From Chitinivorax sp. PXF-14 (GTDB lineage Bacteria > Pseudomonadota > Gammaproteobacteria > Burkholderiales > SCOH01), in NCBI RefSeq assembly GCF_040812015.1, contig NZ_JBFNXJ010000014.1, positions 62,001 to 126,000 on the forward strand: 64,000 nucleotides of DNA, read 5' to 3'. The translations under genes and the position numbers were made by a program. The notes below the pieces were generated by a model. The model searched no databases and had not been told where the DNA came from. It saw only the letters and a program-made list of their open reading frames with translations. Of this stretch, positions 21,847-32,189 are shown piece by piece (positions within the stretch are counted from its first letter, which is position 1; the number at the start of each line of letters is the position of its first letter).

Positions 21847-22731
21847 TTACTTGGTCACACCCTTACCCGGGTTCTTCAGATACTTGAAGAAGTCTGCGCT
21901 CGGGTCAAGCACCATCACATCGCTACGGCTGCGGAAGCTCTGACGATACGCCTCCAGGCTGCGGTAGAAAGAATAGAACTCGGGATTTTGTCCGTATGCA
22001 TCGGCGTAGATTCCAGCCGCCTTGGCATCGCCCTCGCCCTTGAGCTCCTGCGCCTTGCGATAGGCCTCAGCCAGAATCACCTCGCGCTGACGATCCGCAT
22101 CTGCGCGAATCTTCTCGGACTCGGCAGCACCTTCCGAGCGCAATTCGTTGGCCACACGCTTGCGTTCCGCCTGCATCCGATCGTAAATCGAGCCACTCAC
22201 ATTGGAAGGGAAATCGACCCGTTTGAGGCGGACATCCATGACCTCAATGCCGGACTTGGCTACTTCATGGTTGGCCTTGATACGAAGCGCCTCCATGACT
22301 TCGTCACGCTTGCCAGAAATAACGTCAGACACGCTTCGCCTGCCGATCTCTTCGCGTAAGCCGGCGTTGACCACGCCACGAATCACGCTCTGCGCCTTGA
22401 CCTCTTCTCCGCCGGTACTCTTGTAGTAACGTTCAGCATCGACGATGCGCCACTTGATGAAGCTGTCGACCAGCACATTCTTCTTCTCAAGCGTATTGAA
22501 GCGCTCCGGCTCCTCCGCATCGATCGTCAGAATACGCTTGTCGAAATAACGCACGTTTTCCAGCAACGGTTTCTTGAAATGCAGGCCGGGCTCCTTGACG
22601 ATCTGAGTCACCTCGCCGAACTGGAACACCATCGCATACTGACGTTGGTCGACACGAAACACGCTCATCCACAGCAGGAGCAGAACAAGCAGCGTGGCGG
22701 CGATAGTCGGCATCAGCTTATTGGACTCCAT
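21847..22731 (-). CDS. hflC: HflC, prohibitin-like modulator of FtsH
   Basis: A 294-residue inner-membrane protein with one N-terminal TM helix (about 8-24, MPTIAATLLVLLLLWMSVF) and a periplasmic SPFH/band-7 domain. Then comes a long charged helix (KRVANELRSEGAAESEKIRADA). With HflK it builds the ring around the FtsH protease. The ATG at 22731 shares one base with the hflK stop (TGATG), indicating translational coupling; a TTG one codon earlier is an alternative. Confidence 0.96.
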   Translation of the reverse strand: MESNKLMPTIAATLLVLLLLWMSVFRVDQRQYAMVFQFGEVTQIVKEPGLHFKKPLLENVRYFDKRILTIDAEEPERFNTLEKKNVLVDSFIKWRIVDAERYYKSTGGEEVKAQSVIRGVVNAGLREEIGRRSVSDVISGKRDEVMEALRIKANHEVAKSGIEVMDVRLKRVDFPSNVSGSIYDRMQAERKRVANELRSEGAAESEKIRADADRQREVILAEAYRKAQELKGEGDAKAAGIYADAYGQNPEFYSFYRSLEAYRQSFRSRSDVMVLDPSADFFKYLKNPGKGVTK

Positions 22732-23942
22732 CAACGCCCCTCCCGCTCACGGCTACGCCCGAAATCGCGCGGCCGGTTGGCATCACCAGACTGGGTCAAC
22801 ACTTCCACCGGCGCCTTCTGCGTATTATCCGCACTGGCGGTCGGCGCCACCGGTGCGACCGACTGACTGGCATTGTTCATTTGCATGAGTTTGTCCAACG
22901 GCAGATACAGCAGGCTATTGCCACCCTTCTGATCGACCAACACCTTGCTCGAATTGTTCAGAACTTGCTGCATGGTATCGATGTACATGCGCTCGCGAGT
23001 CACACCAGGCGCCTTTTTGTACTCGGCATAGATCTGGTTGAAACGGCTGACATCGCCCTGAGCGGTAGAAACGACACGCTGCTTGTGCGCGTTGGCCTCT
23101 TCAATCAGGCGAGCGGCCAAACCACGTGCTTTTGGAATGACGTCATTTGCATAGGCTTCGCCTTCGCTCTTCAGCCTGTCCTTGTCCTGCCCGGCCTTTA
23201 CCGCGTCGTCGAAGGCAGCCTGAACCTGCTCCGGGGGCTGGGCATTGCTCATATTGACCTTGGCGATCTGGATGCCGGCGTTGTATCGGTCCAGCATCTG
23301 CTGGATAAGCCGTGTTGCTTGAACGGCAACCTCTGCCCGCCCTTCATTGAGCAGGTAGTCGATCTGGTTCTTACCCACGACCTCGCGTATTGCGGACTCC
23401 GACACCTGTAATACCAAGTCGCGGGCATCCACGTCCCCATTACGGTTATTGAACAGGTAGGCGGAGGCGTCCTTGACGAAATACTGGACAGAGAACTGAA
23501 GATCGATGATGTTCTGATCGCCGGTCACCATCAGTGCCTCTTCAGGAACCTTGGTGCGCCCGCCGTTACGATGCCCGACCTCCACCGTGCGGATGGTGGT
23601 CATATTGATCACTTCACGCCGTTCGATCGGGTAAGGCCAGTGCCAGTGCAAGCCCTCGCTGGTGGTCTCCACATAGCGGCCGAAACGGGTAATCACGCCG
23701 CGCTCGCGCGGATCGACAGTATAGAAGCCACTGGCGAACCACAAAGCGAGGATGATCAATATCAACAGGCCTGCACCGCCGGCAAAGACACGCCCGCCGT
23801 TTGTGGGCCCTTGCGGAGCGGAATTGCCGCTCTTGCCGCCAAAAATCGAATTCAACTTCTGACCAAGTTTACGAAAAATTTCATCAAGATCCGGCGGGCC
23901 ATCGTTCCCGCGCCTTCCCCACTGAGGGTCGTTCTGAGCCAT
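22731..23942 (-). CDS. hflK: HflK, prohibitin-like modulator of FtsH
   Basis: A 403-residue protein. The Gly/Asn-rich cytoplasmic N-terminus (MAQNDPQWGRRGNDGPPDLD, then EIFRKLGQKLNSIF) is the HflK signature. One TM helix lies at about 51-68 (GLLILIILALWFASGFY), followed by the SPFH domain, a helical region and a low-complexity tail. HflKC sits on FtsH and restricts degradation of membrane proteins. It lies 17 bases after hflX and is coupled to hflC. Confidence 0.96.
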   Translation of the reverse strand: MAQNDPQWGRRGNDGPPDLDEIFRKLGQKLNSIFGGKSGNSAPQGPTNGGRVFAGGAGLLILIILALWFASGFYTVDPRERGVITRFGRYVETTSEGLHWHWPYPIERREVINMTTIRTVEVGHRNGGRTKVPEEALMVTGDQNIIDLQFSVQYFVKDASAYLFNNRNGDVDARDLVLQVSESAIREVVGKNQIDYLLNEGRAEVAVQATRLIQQMLDRYNAGIQIAKVNMSNAQPPEQVQAAFDDAVKAGQDKDRLKSEGEAYANDVIPKARGLAARLIEEANAHKQRVVSTAQGDVSRFNQIYAEYKKAPGVTRERMYIDTMQQVLNNSSKVLVDQKGGNSLLYLPLDKLMQMNNASQSVAPVAPTASADNTQKAPVEVLTQSGDANRPRDFGRSREREGR

Positions 23943-23959
23943 GTGCTTAGTTGTCCGGT

Positions 23960-25099
23960 TCAGTTATCCAGATTCGATTGACCAGTCACTGCGTCTTTTC
24001 GTTCATTTTGCCTGTCGGCTACGAACTCCGATATTGCGGACCGAAGCAGACCCAATCCCTCGCCAGTCCGGGCGCTCAGTCGAACGGCCGAAATTCTACC
24101 ATACTCGTCCCGCTCCACTGCCGGGGCAATCCCCTTCAGATCGATCTTGTTCCACACCAGCAACTGCGGCACGGTATCAGCGCCGATTTCGTGCAACACT
24201 TTGTTCACTTCGGCAACCTGGCTATCACGGGACTCCTGGCTACTATCCACCACATGCAACAGCAGATCGGCCCGGACCGTCTCTTCCAGCGTAGCACGGA
24301 ACGCCTCGACCAATGTGTGCGGCAATTGGCGCACGAAACCAACGGTATCGGAAATCACCAAATTGCTCTTGTCGTCGAGATACAGGCGACGGCTGGTGGT
24401 ATCGAGCGTGGCGAACAATTGATCGGCCGCGTAGGCATCTGCCTTCGTCAGGGCGTTGAATAGCGTGCTCTTACCCGCATTGGTGTAACCAACGATGGAA
24501 AACGACAAGCTACCTGCGCGTTCACGAGAGCGCCGCTGCGTATCCCGCTGGCGACGCAGAGTTGCCAGCTTATCCTTCAACAACTTGACCCGCTTGCCGA
24601 GCAGGCGACGGTCAGTTTCAAGCTGGGTTTCACCAGGACCGCGCAAACCGATCCCACCCTTTTGCCGCTCCAGGTGCGTCCACCCCCTGACCAGTCGGGT
24701 CGACAAGTGCTCGAGCTGTGCGAGCTCCACCTGTACCTTGCCTTCATGGCTACGTGCCCGCTGTGCAAAGATGTCGAGAATCAGGGAGGTGCGGTCGATC
24801 ACCCGGCATTCCAGCCTGCGCTCCAGATTGCGCTCCTGCGCAGGCGACAGCTGGTGATTGAAGATGACAAGCTGGGCCCCGTACGCACGCGCGGTCTCCC
24901 CGATTTCGTCGACCTTGCCTGACCCGGCAAACAACGCAGGATCAGGACGGGACCGCTTGCCTTGCACGACAGCCAGCGTCCTGATGCCTGCGCTGGAAGC
25001 CAACTCTTTCAGCTCGGCGACACTGTCGGCATAGTCTGCATCGCCGAAGTCGAGGCAGACCAATACCGCTTCGTCACCACCTTGGTGTCGATCAAACAC
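23960..25099 (-). CDS. hflX: Ribosome-associated GTPase HflX
   Basis: A 379-residue GTPase that binds the 50S subunit and rescues or splits stalled ribosomes. The N-terminal HflX domain contains AGSGKVDEIGETA and NHQLSPAQERNLERRLECRV, then the helical linker KGGIGLRGPGETQLETDRR. The G domain has G1 GYTNAGKST (204-212), a DTVGF G3 and NKID G4. Translation appears to start at a GTG (25099) with only a GAG at eight bases as ribosome site. A hairpin between hfq and hflX may limit its expression. Confidence 0.96.
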   Translation of the reverse strand: MFDRHQGGDEAVLVCLDFGDADYADSVAELKELASSAGIRTLAVVQGKRSRPDPALFAGSGKVDEIGETARAYGAQLVIFNHQLSPAQERNLERRLECRVIDRTSLILDIFAQRARSHEGKVQVELAQLEHLSTRLVRGWTHLERQKGGIGLRGPGETQLETDRRLLGKRVKLLKDKLATLRRQRDTQRRSRERAGSLSFSIVGYTNAGKSTLFNALTKADAYAADQLFATLDTTSRRLYLDDKSNLVISDTVGFVRQLPHTLVEAFRATLEETVRADLLLHVVDSSQESRDSQVAEVNKVLHEIGADTVPQLLVWNKIDLKGIAPAVERDEYGRISAVRLSARTGEGLGLLRSAISEFVADRQNERKDAVTGQSNLDN

Positions 25100-25130
25100 G
25101 CAATAAACTCAAGTGGAACTCAAAAAGGAT

Positions 25131-25156
25131 AAAGCACATTGATTCCAATGTGCTTT
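25131..25156 (-). terminator. Hairpin terminator/attenuator between hfq and hflX
   Basis: Perfect 10-bp inverted repeat (25131-25140 with 25147-25156), six-base loop. It is followed on the minus strand by ATCCTTTTTG, a broken T tract. It lies 24 bases after the hfq stop and 32 before the hflX GTG, so it could allow hfq to be expressed more than the hfl genes. Confidence 0.6.
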
Positions 25157-25179
25157 GGGGTGAGGCGGGAACTTCCCGC

Positions 25180-25428
25180 TTAAGCGTCGGCGCCGTGGGA
25201 AGGTTGCTCGTAGGGGATGCTGACCGAGCGAGCAGGAACAACAGTCGAAATGGCATGTTTGTATACCATTTGCGTAACGGTGTTCTTCAACAATACAACA
25301 TACTGATCGAAAGACTCGATCTGCCCCTGCAGCTTGATTCCGTTGACCAGATAGATCGAAACCGGAATATGTTCCTTGCGCAGGATATTGAGGAACGGGT
25401 CTTGTAGCATTTGCCCTTTATTGCTCAT
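25180..25428 (-). CDS. hfq: RNA chaperone Hfq
   Basis: An 82-residue protein with complete Sm1 and Sm2 motifs: [40 protein letters not shown] and [10 protein letters not shown]. It forms a hexameric ring that pairs small RNAs with mRNAs. The proximal-face YKH and the rim-type residues near the N-terminus are present. The short C-terminal tail is usual for betaproteobacteria. It lies between der and hflX, the standard neighbourhood. A small RNA candidate lies 15 kb away in this window. Confidence 0.99.
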   Translation of the reverse strand: MSNKGQMLQDPFLNILRKEHIPVSIYLVNGIKLQGQIESFDQYVVLLKNTVTQMVYKHAISTVVPARSVSIPYEQPSHGADA

Positions 25429-25506
25429 TGTTCACTCCACGTGAGTAATTTAAAAATTCTTATCACGTCCAACTCTACTGCAATTCAGCGTGAAAAGCCA
25501 GACGCC

Positions 25507-25524
25507 ATGCCATTCCCATGGCAT
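25507..25524 (-). terminator. Weak hairpin downstream of der
   Basis: Perfect 7-bp stem (25507-25513 with 25518-25524) with four-base loop in the 112-base gap between der and hfq. Outer bases can extend pairing imperfectly. Only TTTT follows on the minus strand after some distance, so termination is uncertain. Confidence 0.3.
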
Positions 25525-25540
25525 AAATTGTGGCGCAGTG

Positions 25541-26869
25541 TTAATCCTTTTCGGAATACGGATTGCTCGTCTGCTTGAACTGAACCCGCAGCGGAGTGCC
25601 TTGCAGCTTGAAGGCATCAGAGAAGGTACGTGCGAGATAACGCACATAGCTCTCTGGAACATTATCGAGAGCTGCCCCATGGATCACCACGATTGGCGGG
25701 TTGACCCCACCCTGGTGGGCATAGCGCATCTTCGGACGGAACATGCCCTTCTTGGGGGGCGCCTGCTTTTGCACGGCAGCCAGCAGCACCCGCGTCAGGC
25801 GCGGGGTTGAAAGCTTGGCCATGGCCGCGGCATACGCCTCGTCAATCGACTGAAACAGTCCAGCCACGCCCTTGCCATGCAGCGCAGAGATGAAATGAAA
25901 CTTGGCAAAATCGAGAAACTGCAACTTGCGATCAATTTCACGCTTGATCCGGTCACGCTGGTAGCTATCTAACGCATCCCACTTGTTGACGGCCACGACA
26001 AGCGCCCTGCCGCTTTCTAGGATGAAGCCGGCGATGGCAGCGTCCTGATCGGAGATTTCCTGGTGGGCATCGAGCACCAGAACCACCACATTGGCATCTT
26101 CAGCCGATTGCAGCGTCTTGATCACCGAAAACTTCTCGATGGTCTCGGTGACCTTGCCACGCTTACGGATACCTGCGGTATCGACCACGGTGTAAGGCTT
26201 GCCGTTACGCTCGAAGTCGATGTGGATGCTATCTCGGGTCGTGCCGGGCTGGTCGAAGGCGATGACCCGTTCTTCGCCAAGAATGCTGTTCACCAGCGTC
26301 GACTTACCGACGTTGGGGCGCCCGACCACAGCAAGCCTCGGGTGTCGCTCGGCTTTGGTTTCGGGTTCAGGGGTATCTGGCAGATCCTGCAGCACCTCTT
26401 CCATCAACTCACGAACACCGTCCCCGTGGGATGCGGAAATCGGCAACGGCTCACCCAAGCCCAACTCGAAGAATTCGGCCGTACAGGCGGCGCGATTCAT
26501 GCCCTCCGCCTTGTTCACCACGAGCCAAACCTTGCGCCCGGAACGCCGCAATTTGTCGGCAATGACCGCATCCTGCGCCGTCAGGCCATTTCGGCCATCG
26601 ACAATGAACATCACGACATCCGCCTCATCGACGGCCTGCAATGTCTGCTTGGCCATCTCATGCAGGATGCCATCTTTGGCAATCGGCTCGAAACCACCGG
26701 TATCGACGACCAGGTAGTCCTTCTCGCCCACACGGCCGTGGCCATAGTGCCGATCCCTGGTCAGGCCAGGAATATCGGCAACGATGGCGTCACGCGAGCG
26801 GGTCAAACGGTTGAACAAGGTTGACTTGCCAACATTCGGGCGGCCGACAAGGGCAACCGTGGGTTTCAT
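25541..26869 (-). CDS. der: Ribosome biogenesis GTPase Der (EngA)
   Basis: A 442-residue double GTPase needed for 50S assembly. It has two tandem G domains, each with G1 GRPNVGKST (9-17 and 183-191), DTGG/DTAG G3 and NKxD-type G4 motifs. A C-terminal KH-like domain (about 350-440) follows, with [20 protein letters not shown] and the nearby PPIVVIHG. It lies 21 bases after bamB in the conserved hisS-yfgM-bamB-der order. Confidence 0.98.
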   Translation of the reverse strand: MKPTVALVGRPNVGKSTLFNRLTRSRDAIVADIPGLTRDRHYGHGRVGEKDYLVVDTGGFEPIAKDGILHEMAKQTLQAVDEADVVMFIVDGRNGLTAQDAVIADKLRRSGRKVWLVVNKAEGMNRAACTAEFFELGLGEPLPISASHGDGVRELMEEVLQDLPDTPEPETKAERHPRLAVVGRPNVGKSTLVNSILGEERVIAFDQPGTTRDSIHIDFERNGKPYTVVDTAGIRKRGKVTETIEKFSVIKTLQSAEDANVVVLVLDAHQEISDQDAAIAGFILESGRALVVAVNKWDALDSYQRDRIKREIDRKLQFLDFAKFHFISALHGKGVAGLFQSIDEAYAAAMAKLSTPRLTRVLLAAVQKQAPPKKGMFRPKMRYAHQGGVNPPIVVIHGAALDNVPESYVRYLARTFSDAFKLQGTPLRVQFKQTSNPYSEKD

Positions 26870-26890
26870 TTCTCAGTACTCCTCAACAAC

Positions 26891-28021
26891 CTAGCGCGTG
26901 GTGACCGCGTATACGCCACCAGACGACGTCTGAACCACCAGGGTATCCCCGACGGCAACCGGCGCGGTCAGGATCGGCGAGCCATCCGTCTTCACCCGCG
27001 CCTGGAACGAGCCATCCTCGGCCGACAACAGATGCACATAGCCCTGATAGTCGCCAATGGCAATGAAACGGCCGAACACCGCAGGGGTACTGACCTGACG
27101 CGCGAACAAACGCCCCTGCTTCCACAGGTTGCGCCCGCTACGCTTGTCATAGGCCAGCACGGATCCTTCATCGTCGGTCACATAGATGCTGCCCTTGTCC
27201 CCCGCCAGGCCCACGCTGCTTGATACCTCGCGCGTCCACAGCGGGTTGCCGTTCTTCGCTTCGAAGCAGCCGACCTTACCCTGGAAAGACACAGCACACA
27301 CGCTGCTCGCATCCGCCACAGGCGCGCTGCTGATGTCAGCAACCCGTTCGAGCTCCGTTGCACCGCGAGGCTGGCTAACCTGGGCCTCCCACAACGAGGT
27401 ACCCTCGTCGCGGCTCAAGGCCTGGAGCCTGCCCGCAGGCAAGCCCGCGTACAGCACGGGGCCGCTGGCCACCACCGGCGCATAGCTACGCAATGTCAGT
27501 GTCGGAATCGCACGCTGTGTTGCCCAGCGGCGCTTCCCATCTGCCATGCCATAAGCCTCGACATCGCCATTACTGCTGTGTACGACCACGACATCTGCGG
27601 TAATGGTCGGGTTGGCGACGATTTCACGCCCTGTCGGCGTAGACCAGAGCAGCTTCCCCTCGCTATCGAAAGCATATAGGTCGCCCTTCTCCGACGCCGC
27701 AATCACCCTGCCGTTGAGCGCGGCCACACCGGCCGAGATCGGCTTGGCCGTATTGAAGGTGCGCAGCAGCTTGCCGCTGGACAAATCGATGGCCGCAACA
27801 CCCCCCTTTCTTCCTGCGGCATACACCACCCCACCATCGACAGCCGGGGAGAATACGAATTCGCCAGCCTTGCTTACATCCTGGCTCCACAGCACCTTGG
27901 CACTTGCGTATTCGGTGATGTTCGGCAGCGAAGCGGGTTCAGGGGCATTGTCTGTACTTGCGCACCCGGCAAAGACGATCGACGCACAAGCGAGTACAGC
28001 AAATTTAGGCGCCATCCGCAT
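26891..28021 (-). CDS. bamB: Outer membrane assembly lipoprotein BamB
   Basis: A 376-residue lipoprotein. The signal peptide ends in lipobox FAGC with lipidated Cys20, followed by an eight-bladed PQQ-type beta-propeller (repeats such as VYAAGRKGGVAAIDLSSGKL and LYAFDSEGKLLWSTPTGREI). BamB joins BamA in inserting outer-membrane beta-barrels. The ATG at 28021 shares one base with the yfgM stop (TGATG); a GTG one codon upstream is an alternative. Translational coupling to yfgM is likely. Confidence 0.96.
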   Translation of the reverse strand: MRMAPKFAVLACASIVFAGCASTDNAPEPASLPNITEYASAKVLWSQDVSKAGEFVFSPAVDGGVVYAAGRKGGVAAIDLSSGKLLRTFNTAKPISAGVAALNGRVIAASEKGDLYAFDSEGKLLWSTPTGREIVANPTITADVVVVHSSNGDVEAYGMADGKRRWATQRAIPTLTLRSYAPVVASGPVLYAGLPAGRLQALSRDEGTSLWEAQVSQPRGATELERVADISSAPVADASSVCAVSFQGKVGCFEAKNGNPLWTREVSSSVGLAGDKGSIYVTDDEGSVLAYDKRSGRNLWKQGRLFARQVSTPAVFGRFIAIGDYQGYVHLLSAEDGSFQARVKTDGSPILTAPVAVGDTLVVQTSSGGVYAVTTR

Positions 28022-28653
28022 CACTTGGCGCCCCCGAGTGCGTCCAACTTCATCTGAACGATCTGATATTCCGGCGCCCCCTTGTCGAGCTTGTTCAAGG
28101 ACTGCTGGTAAGCCTTGGCCGCTTCCGCCGCCTTGCCTTGGGCCGTATAGATATCGCCGCGCGCGTTGGAGAACAATGCCGAGTATGCGTCCGCTGGCGC
28201 GGCCTCCAGCGTCTTCAATGCCGCGTCATATTGCTTCTGGTCCAGCTGGACAGCAGACAGGCGCAGGCGGGCAATATCCTTCACACCATCTTCATCACTG
28301 TTGGCAATGGCCCAAACCAGCTTGTCCGCCGCCGTCTTGGTGTCGCCAGCCTCCATCGCACGCTTGGCCTCCATCAATACGGCACGGGCAGCGTAAGGAG
28401 AGGAAGGGAAGTCCGCGAGGAGCTTGTCCTGTGCTGCTTTGATCTTCGCGGCGTCCTTGGACTCCACCGCCTGCTCCAGTGCCACATAGGCATCCGAGGC
28501 ATGCTGAGCCCGATTCAAGCGATAGCTCTTCCAGCCTTGCCCTGCCAATACGGCAACAATGGCCGCAACGATGAAGGTAGAAATCAATGAGCCATACTGT
28601 TTCCAGAAGGCCTTGATGTTGTCTATCTGTTCCTGTTCTTGCAGATCGTACAT
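28021..28653 (-). CDS. yfgM: YfgM-family ancillary SecYEG translocon protein
   Basis: A 210-residue bitopic inner-membrane protein. A short cytoplasmic N-terminus (MYDLQEQEQIDNIKAFWKQY) is followed by a TM helix at about 23-37 and a periplasmic TPR_21 domain of helical repeats rich in Ala and Lys (AAKIKAAQDKLLADFPSSPY, GDIYTAQGKAAEAAKAYQQS). YfgM associates with SecYEG and the chaperone PpiD. It lies between hisS and bamB, its normal position. Confidence 0.92.
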   Translation of the reverse strand: MYDLQEQEQIDNIKAFWKQYGSLISTFIVAAIVAVLAGQGWKSYRLNRAQHASDAYVALEQAVESKDAAKIKAAQDKLLADFPSSPYAARAVLMEAKRAMEAGDTKTAADKLVWAIANSDEDGVKDIARLRLSAVQLDQKQYDAALKTLEAAPADAYSALFSNARGDIYTAQGKAAEAAKAYQQSLNKLDKGAPEYQIVQMKLDALGGAK

Positions 28654-28672
28654 GATTACCTAGCACCCTGAA

Positions 28673-29932
28673 TTATTGGAGGATTAGTGCAGCAGCCTGC
28701 TGGATCTTGACGCGTTGCTGTTCGCCCTGGCCAAGCAGCGGCTTGACCGTCACTTCGCCCGCGCCAACTTCATTTTCACCAATCAGCACGGCAAAGCGCG
28801 CCCCGCTGGCGTCGGCCTTCTTCATCTGCGACTTGAAGCTGGCTTCGCCGCAGTGCTGCTGTACCTTCAGGCCAGAAGCCCGCAATGCCTCGGCGGTTTG
28901 GAATACATATCCACCGATACCCTGCCCCTGGCTGACGAGATAAACATCGGGAGCCGCGTCCGGCGTAGCAACGCCCTGCTCCTGTATCAACAGCAACAGG
29001 CGCTCGATCCCCATGCCAAAGCCACATGCCGGTGTCGGTTTGCCGCCCAGCTGCTCGATGAGTGGATCGTAACGGCCGCCACCGCAGACCGTACCCTGGG
29101 AGCCAAGTTCAGTCGTCACCCATTCGAATACGGTCAAATTGTAGTAATCCAGGCCGCGAACAAGGCGTGGATTGATCGAGAATTCAATATCGCAGGCTGA
29201 CAACAGCGCCTGCACCCCTTCGAAATGCGCGCGGGATGCATCATCAAGATAATCCGCCAGCTTGGGCGCGGCATTGCAGATATCCTGCAGGGCCGGATTT
29301 TTGGTATCGAGCACGCGCAAGGGATTGGTATAGAGGCGTCGCTTACCGTCCTCGTCCAGAGCGGCTTGATGCTGCTCCAGATAACGGATGAGTGCGTCAC
29401 GATGGCGAGCCCGCTCTTCGCTGGTGCCGAGCGAATTCAGCTGCAGCTCGATATTGCGCAGACCCAAGCGCTTCCACAGAGACGCGGTCATCACCAGCAA
29501 TTCGGCGTCGATATCGGGGCCAGCAAAGCCCAGCGCCTCGATACCGACCTGATGGAATTGCCTGTAGCGGCCCTTCTGTGGCCGCTCATGCCGGTACATC
29601 TGCCCCATGTACCAGAGGCGCTGCGGCCCGGCATGCAGCAAGTTATGTTGAATCACGGCACGCAGGCAGGATGCCGTACCTTCGGGGCGAAGCGTGAGCT
29701 TGTCGCCGTTCAGCGCATCCTCGAAGCTGTACATTTCCTTTTCGACGATGTCGGTGACCTCACCGATCGAGCGGACGAACAGGCTGGTATCTTCGACTAT
29801 TGGCGTGCGGATATTGCGATAGCCATAGGATGCCGCCCATTCGCGGATCGTCTCTTCAAAAAACTGCCAGGTATCGGAGTCACCTGGCAGAATGTCGTTC
29901 ATGCCCTTAACGGCCTGTATCTTCACTGACAT
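28673..29932 (-). CDS. hisS: Histidyl-tRNA synthetase
   Basis: A 419-residue class II synthetase. Motif 1 region: [20 protein letters not shown]. Motif 2 region: [16 protein letters not shown] and the later [20 protein letters not shown]. HisA-type signature [15 protein letters not shown]. Motif 3: [11 protein letters not shown]. The C-terminal anticodon-binding domain (about 325-419) is present, distinguishing it from the hisZ paralogue at 20.5 kb. Confidence 0.98.
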   Translation of the reverse strand: MSVKIQAVKGMNDILPGDSDTWQFFEETIREWAASYGYRNIRTPIVEDTSLFVRSIGEVTDIVEKEMYSFEDALNGDKLTLRPEGTASCLRAVIQHNLLHAGPQRLWYMGQMYRHERPQKGRYRQFHQVGIEALGFAGPDIDAELLVMTASLWKRLGLRNIELQLNSLGTSEERARHRDALIRYLEQHQAALDEDGKRRLYTNPLRVLDTKNPALQDICNAAPKLADYLDDASRAHFEGVQALLSACDIEFSINPRLVRGLDYYNLTVFEWVTTELGSQGTVCGGGRYDPLIEQLGGKPTPACGFGMGIERLLLLIQEQGVATPDAAPDVYLVSQGQGIGGYVFQTAEALRASGLKVQQHCGEASFKSQMKKADASGARFAVLIGENEVGAGEVTVKPLLGQGEQQRVKIQQAAALILQ

Positions 29933-29948
29933 CTAACTATCTTGTTAT

Positions 29949-31226
29949 TCAAGCAATGGGTTTGACCGCGATGGTGCGCGGCTCTCTTGGTTTCAGCTTC
30001 TCGCCAAGGCCATAACGGGCTTCGACGTATTCGTTAACCAGCGACTGGAATTCCACTGCGATGGCATCGCCCTTGAGCGTCACATAGCGCTCGCCATCGA
30101 CATATACCGGTGCAACCGGCACCTCGCCGGTCCCGGGCAGCGAAATGCCCACGTCGGCCAGCTTGGATTCGCCAGGACCATTGACCACACAGCCCATCAC
30201 CGCCACCTTGAGGTTCTCGACGCCTGGGTAACGACTACGCCAGACCGGCATCTGCTGCCGCAGATAGTCCTGAATGTCGCGCGCGAGCTCCTGAAACACC
30301 GTACTGGTTGTCCGGCCGCAGCCGGGACAGGCAGTCACTTGCGGGGTAAAGGCGCGCAGCCCCATGGACTGCAGCAATTCCTGCGCCACCACGACTTCCT
30401 GGGTGCGTGCTTCGCCCGGTTTAGGCGTCAATGAGATGCGGATGGTATCGCCAATGCCTTCCTGCAGAAGCACGGCTAGTGCAGCGGCAGACGACACAAT
30501 GCCCTTGACCCCCATACCAGCCTCGGTCAGGCCAAGGTGCAGCGCATAATCACAACGGCGCGCCAACTCTCGATAAACGGCAATCAGGTCCTGCATATGG
30601 CTGACCTTGCACGACAATACGATGTCGTCGCGGCTCATGCCCAAGGCCACGGCCTGCCCGGCGCTTTCCAGTGCCGATGTGATCAGCGCCTCACGCATGA
30701 CTGCATCAGCATCCCACGGCTTGGCACGCCCCGCATTCTCGTCCATCAGGCGCGCCAGAACAGCCTGATCCAGGCTCCCCCAGTTCACGCCAATCCGTAC
30801 CGGCTTGCCATAGCGCAACGCAAATTCGATCATCTGCGCAAACTGCTCGTCACGCCTGGATCCTTTGCCTACATTGCCAGGGTTGATACGGTATTTGGAC
30901 AGTGCCGCAGCACAATCCGGGTAGGCCGCCAGGAGCTTGTGCCCGTTGAAATGGAAGTCTCCGATCAGCGGGACCGGGCAAGCAAGCGCATCCAGCCGGG
31001 CCCGGATGTCAGCAACGGCTGCAGCGGCTTCGGCACTGTTGACGGTGATCCGCACCATCTCGGCACCAGCCTCCCACAATTCGTAGGTCTGCTTGACGGT
31101 AGCCTCGACATCTGCAGTATCGGTATTGGTCATCGCCTGAACGACCACAGGCGCACCGCCGCCGACCACGACGCCGCCGACGATGGCCTGGCGGGTGTGC
31201 CGACGGACTATTTCACTACGGAACAT
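29949..31226 (-). CDS. ispG: 4-hydroxy-3-methylbut-2-enyl diphosphate synthase (flavodoxin) IspG
   Basis: A 425-residue iron-sulfur enzyme of the MEP isoprenoid pathway, converting MEcPP to HMBPP. The N-terminal TIM barrel has the [20 protein letters not shown] signature. The C-terminal [4Fe-4S] domain has [20 protein letters not shown] and [20 protein letters not shown], supplying the cluster cysteines. The ATG at 31226 has GAGG six bases upstream; a TTG one codon earlier is possible. It follows rodZ after 36 bases. Confidence 0.98.
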   Translation of the reverse strand: MFRSEIVRRHTRQAIVGGVVVGGGAPVVVQAMTNTDTADVEATVKQTYELWEAGAEMVRITVNSAEAAAAVADIRARLDALACPVPLIGDFHFNGHKLLAAYPDCAAALSKYRINPGNVGKGSRRDEQFAQMIEFALRYGKPVRIGVNWGSLDQAVLARLMDENAGRAKPWDADAVMREALITSALESAGQAVALGMSRDDIVLSCKVSHMQDLIAVYRELARRCDYALHLGLTEAGMGVKGIVSSAAALAVLLQEGIGDTIRISLTPKPGEARTQEVVVAQELLQSMGLRAFTPQVTACPGCGRTTSTVFQELARDIQDYLRQQMPVWRSRYPGVENLKVAVMGCVVNGPGESKLADVGISLPGTGEVPVAPVYVDGERYVTLKGDAIAVEFQSLVNEYVEARYGLGEKLKPREPRTIAVKPIA

Positions 31227-31262
31227 CAAGAACCTCGGGAATGGCAGAACATGGCTCGGCTG

Positions 31263-32189
31263 CTATTGCAGCTCGAAGCGGGCAACGTTGACCTTGATCT
31301 TAGGGGTCAAATCGACAGGTTGACCATTATAGGTAAGTTTCACCTGAGCCGCATTACCCACTATCAGCTTGAATGGGGGCTTGCCGGTTACAACCTCTTC
31401 ACTGCCAGGCTTGAACAATCTGGAAACAACACGCTTGTCGTCGCCATCTTTCACATCCACCCAGGCCTCGCCTTCGAAAACCAGCTTGATTTCGCCCGCG
31501 CCCCGAGGGGCAGGCTCGACCTTGGCCGGCACATCAGTCGGCGCGGCTGCCACGGGTGCGGCAGGGGGTGTAACGGTCTGAGCCGATTGCTCGGCAGGCG
31601 AGTCGGATGGCGCTGCTGCCGCAGCCGACGCATCGGGCGCCGCCGTGGCTGGCGTAGCCTCAACCGGCGCAGGCGTGGCGAGAGGCACCGACACAACGGC
31701 TACAGCGGACTGTTGCGCCTGGGACGGCTCACTCATCTGCAACTCCGGCTCATGGGCCGGACGCAGAATGTAGTAAACCACGGCCCCACTGACCAGGGCC
31801 GCGGCGATGAAGCCCAGCACCATCTTCGACGATCCGGCATCAGGCATGGATGGGTAGCTGGGCACGACGGTAAGACGTAGCTTGGGGCCGCTTACCTGTT
31901 GCACGGGCTCGGCCTCCCGCGGCAGGACGGTTTCAAGCTGGTGCAACAGGGGCTCGGCATCCAGCCCCAACTGCTTCGCATAGTTGCGGATGAAACCACG
32001 GACAAAAGTGGTGCCAGGCAAATCATGGTAGCGATCATGCTCGAGCGCCTCGATCTGTCTGCGAGATAGCTTGAGCTGGCTGACGATGTCGTCAATATCC
32101 AAAGACTGACGTTCACGCTCTGCCCGCAGCCGGCGACCCGGTCCTTGAATCAGGTCACGCTCTTCACTCGGGATATCGTTGTGGTTCAT
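31263..32189 (-). CDS. rodZ: Cell-shape protein RodZ
   Basis: A 308-residue bitopic protein. It has a cytoplasmic helix-turn-helix domain at about 15-85 (LRAERERQSLDIDDIVSQLK with the nearby LPGTTFVRGFIRNYAKQLGL), a TM helix at about 122-141 and an Ala/Pro-rich linker. The periplasmic DUF4115 domain lies at the end (EIKLVFEGEAWVDVKDGDDK). RodZ links MreB filaments to the elongasome. The start overlaps the pilW stop by four bases (ATGA). Confidence 0.95.
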   Translation of the reverse strand: MNHNDIPSEERDLIQGPGRRLRAERERQSLDIDDIVSQLKLSRRQIEALEHDRYHDLPGTTFVRGFIRNYAKQLGLDAEPLLHQLETVLPREAEPVQQVSGPKLRLTVVPSYPSMPDAGSSKMVLGFIAAALVSGAVVYYILRPAHEPELQMSEPSQAQQSAVAVVSVPLATPAPVEATPATAAPDASAAAAAPSDSPAEQSAQTVTPPAAPVAAAPTDVPAKVEPAPRGAGEIKLVFEGEAWVDVKDGDDKRVVSRLFKPGSEEVVTGKPPFKLIVGNAAQVKLTYNGQPVDLTPKIKVNVARFELQ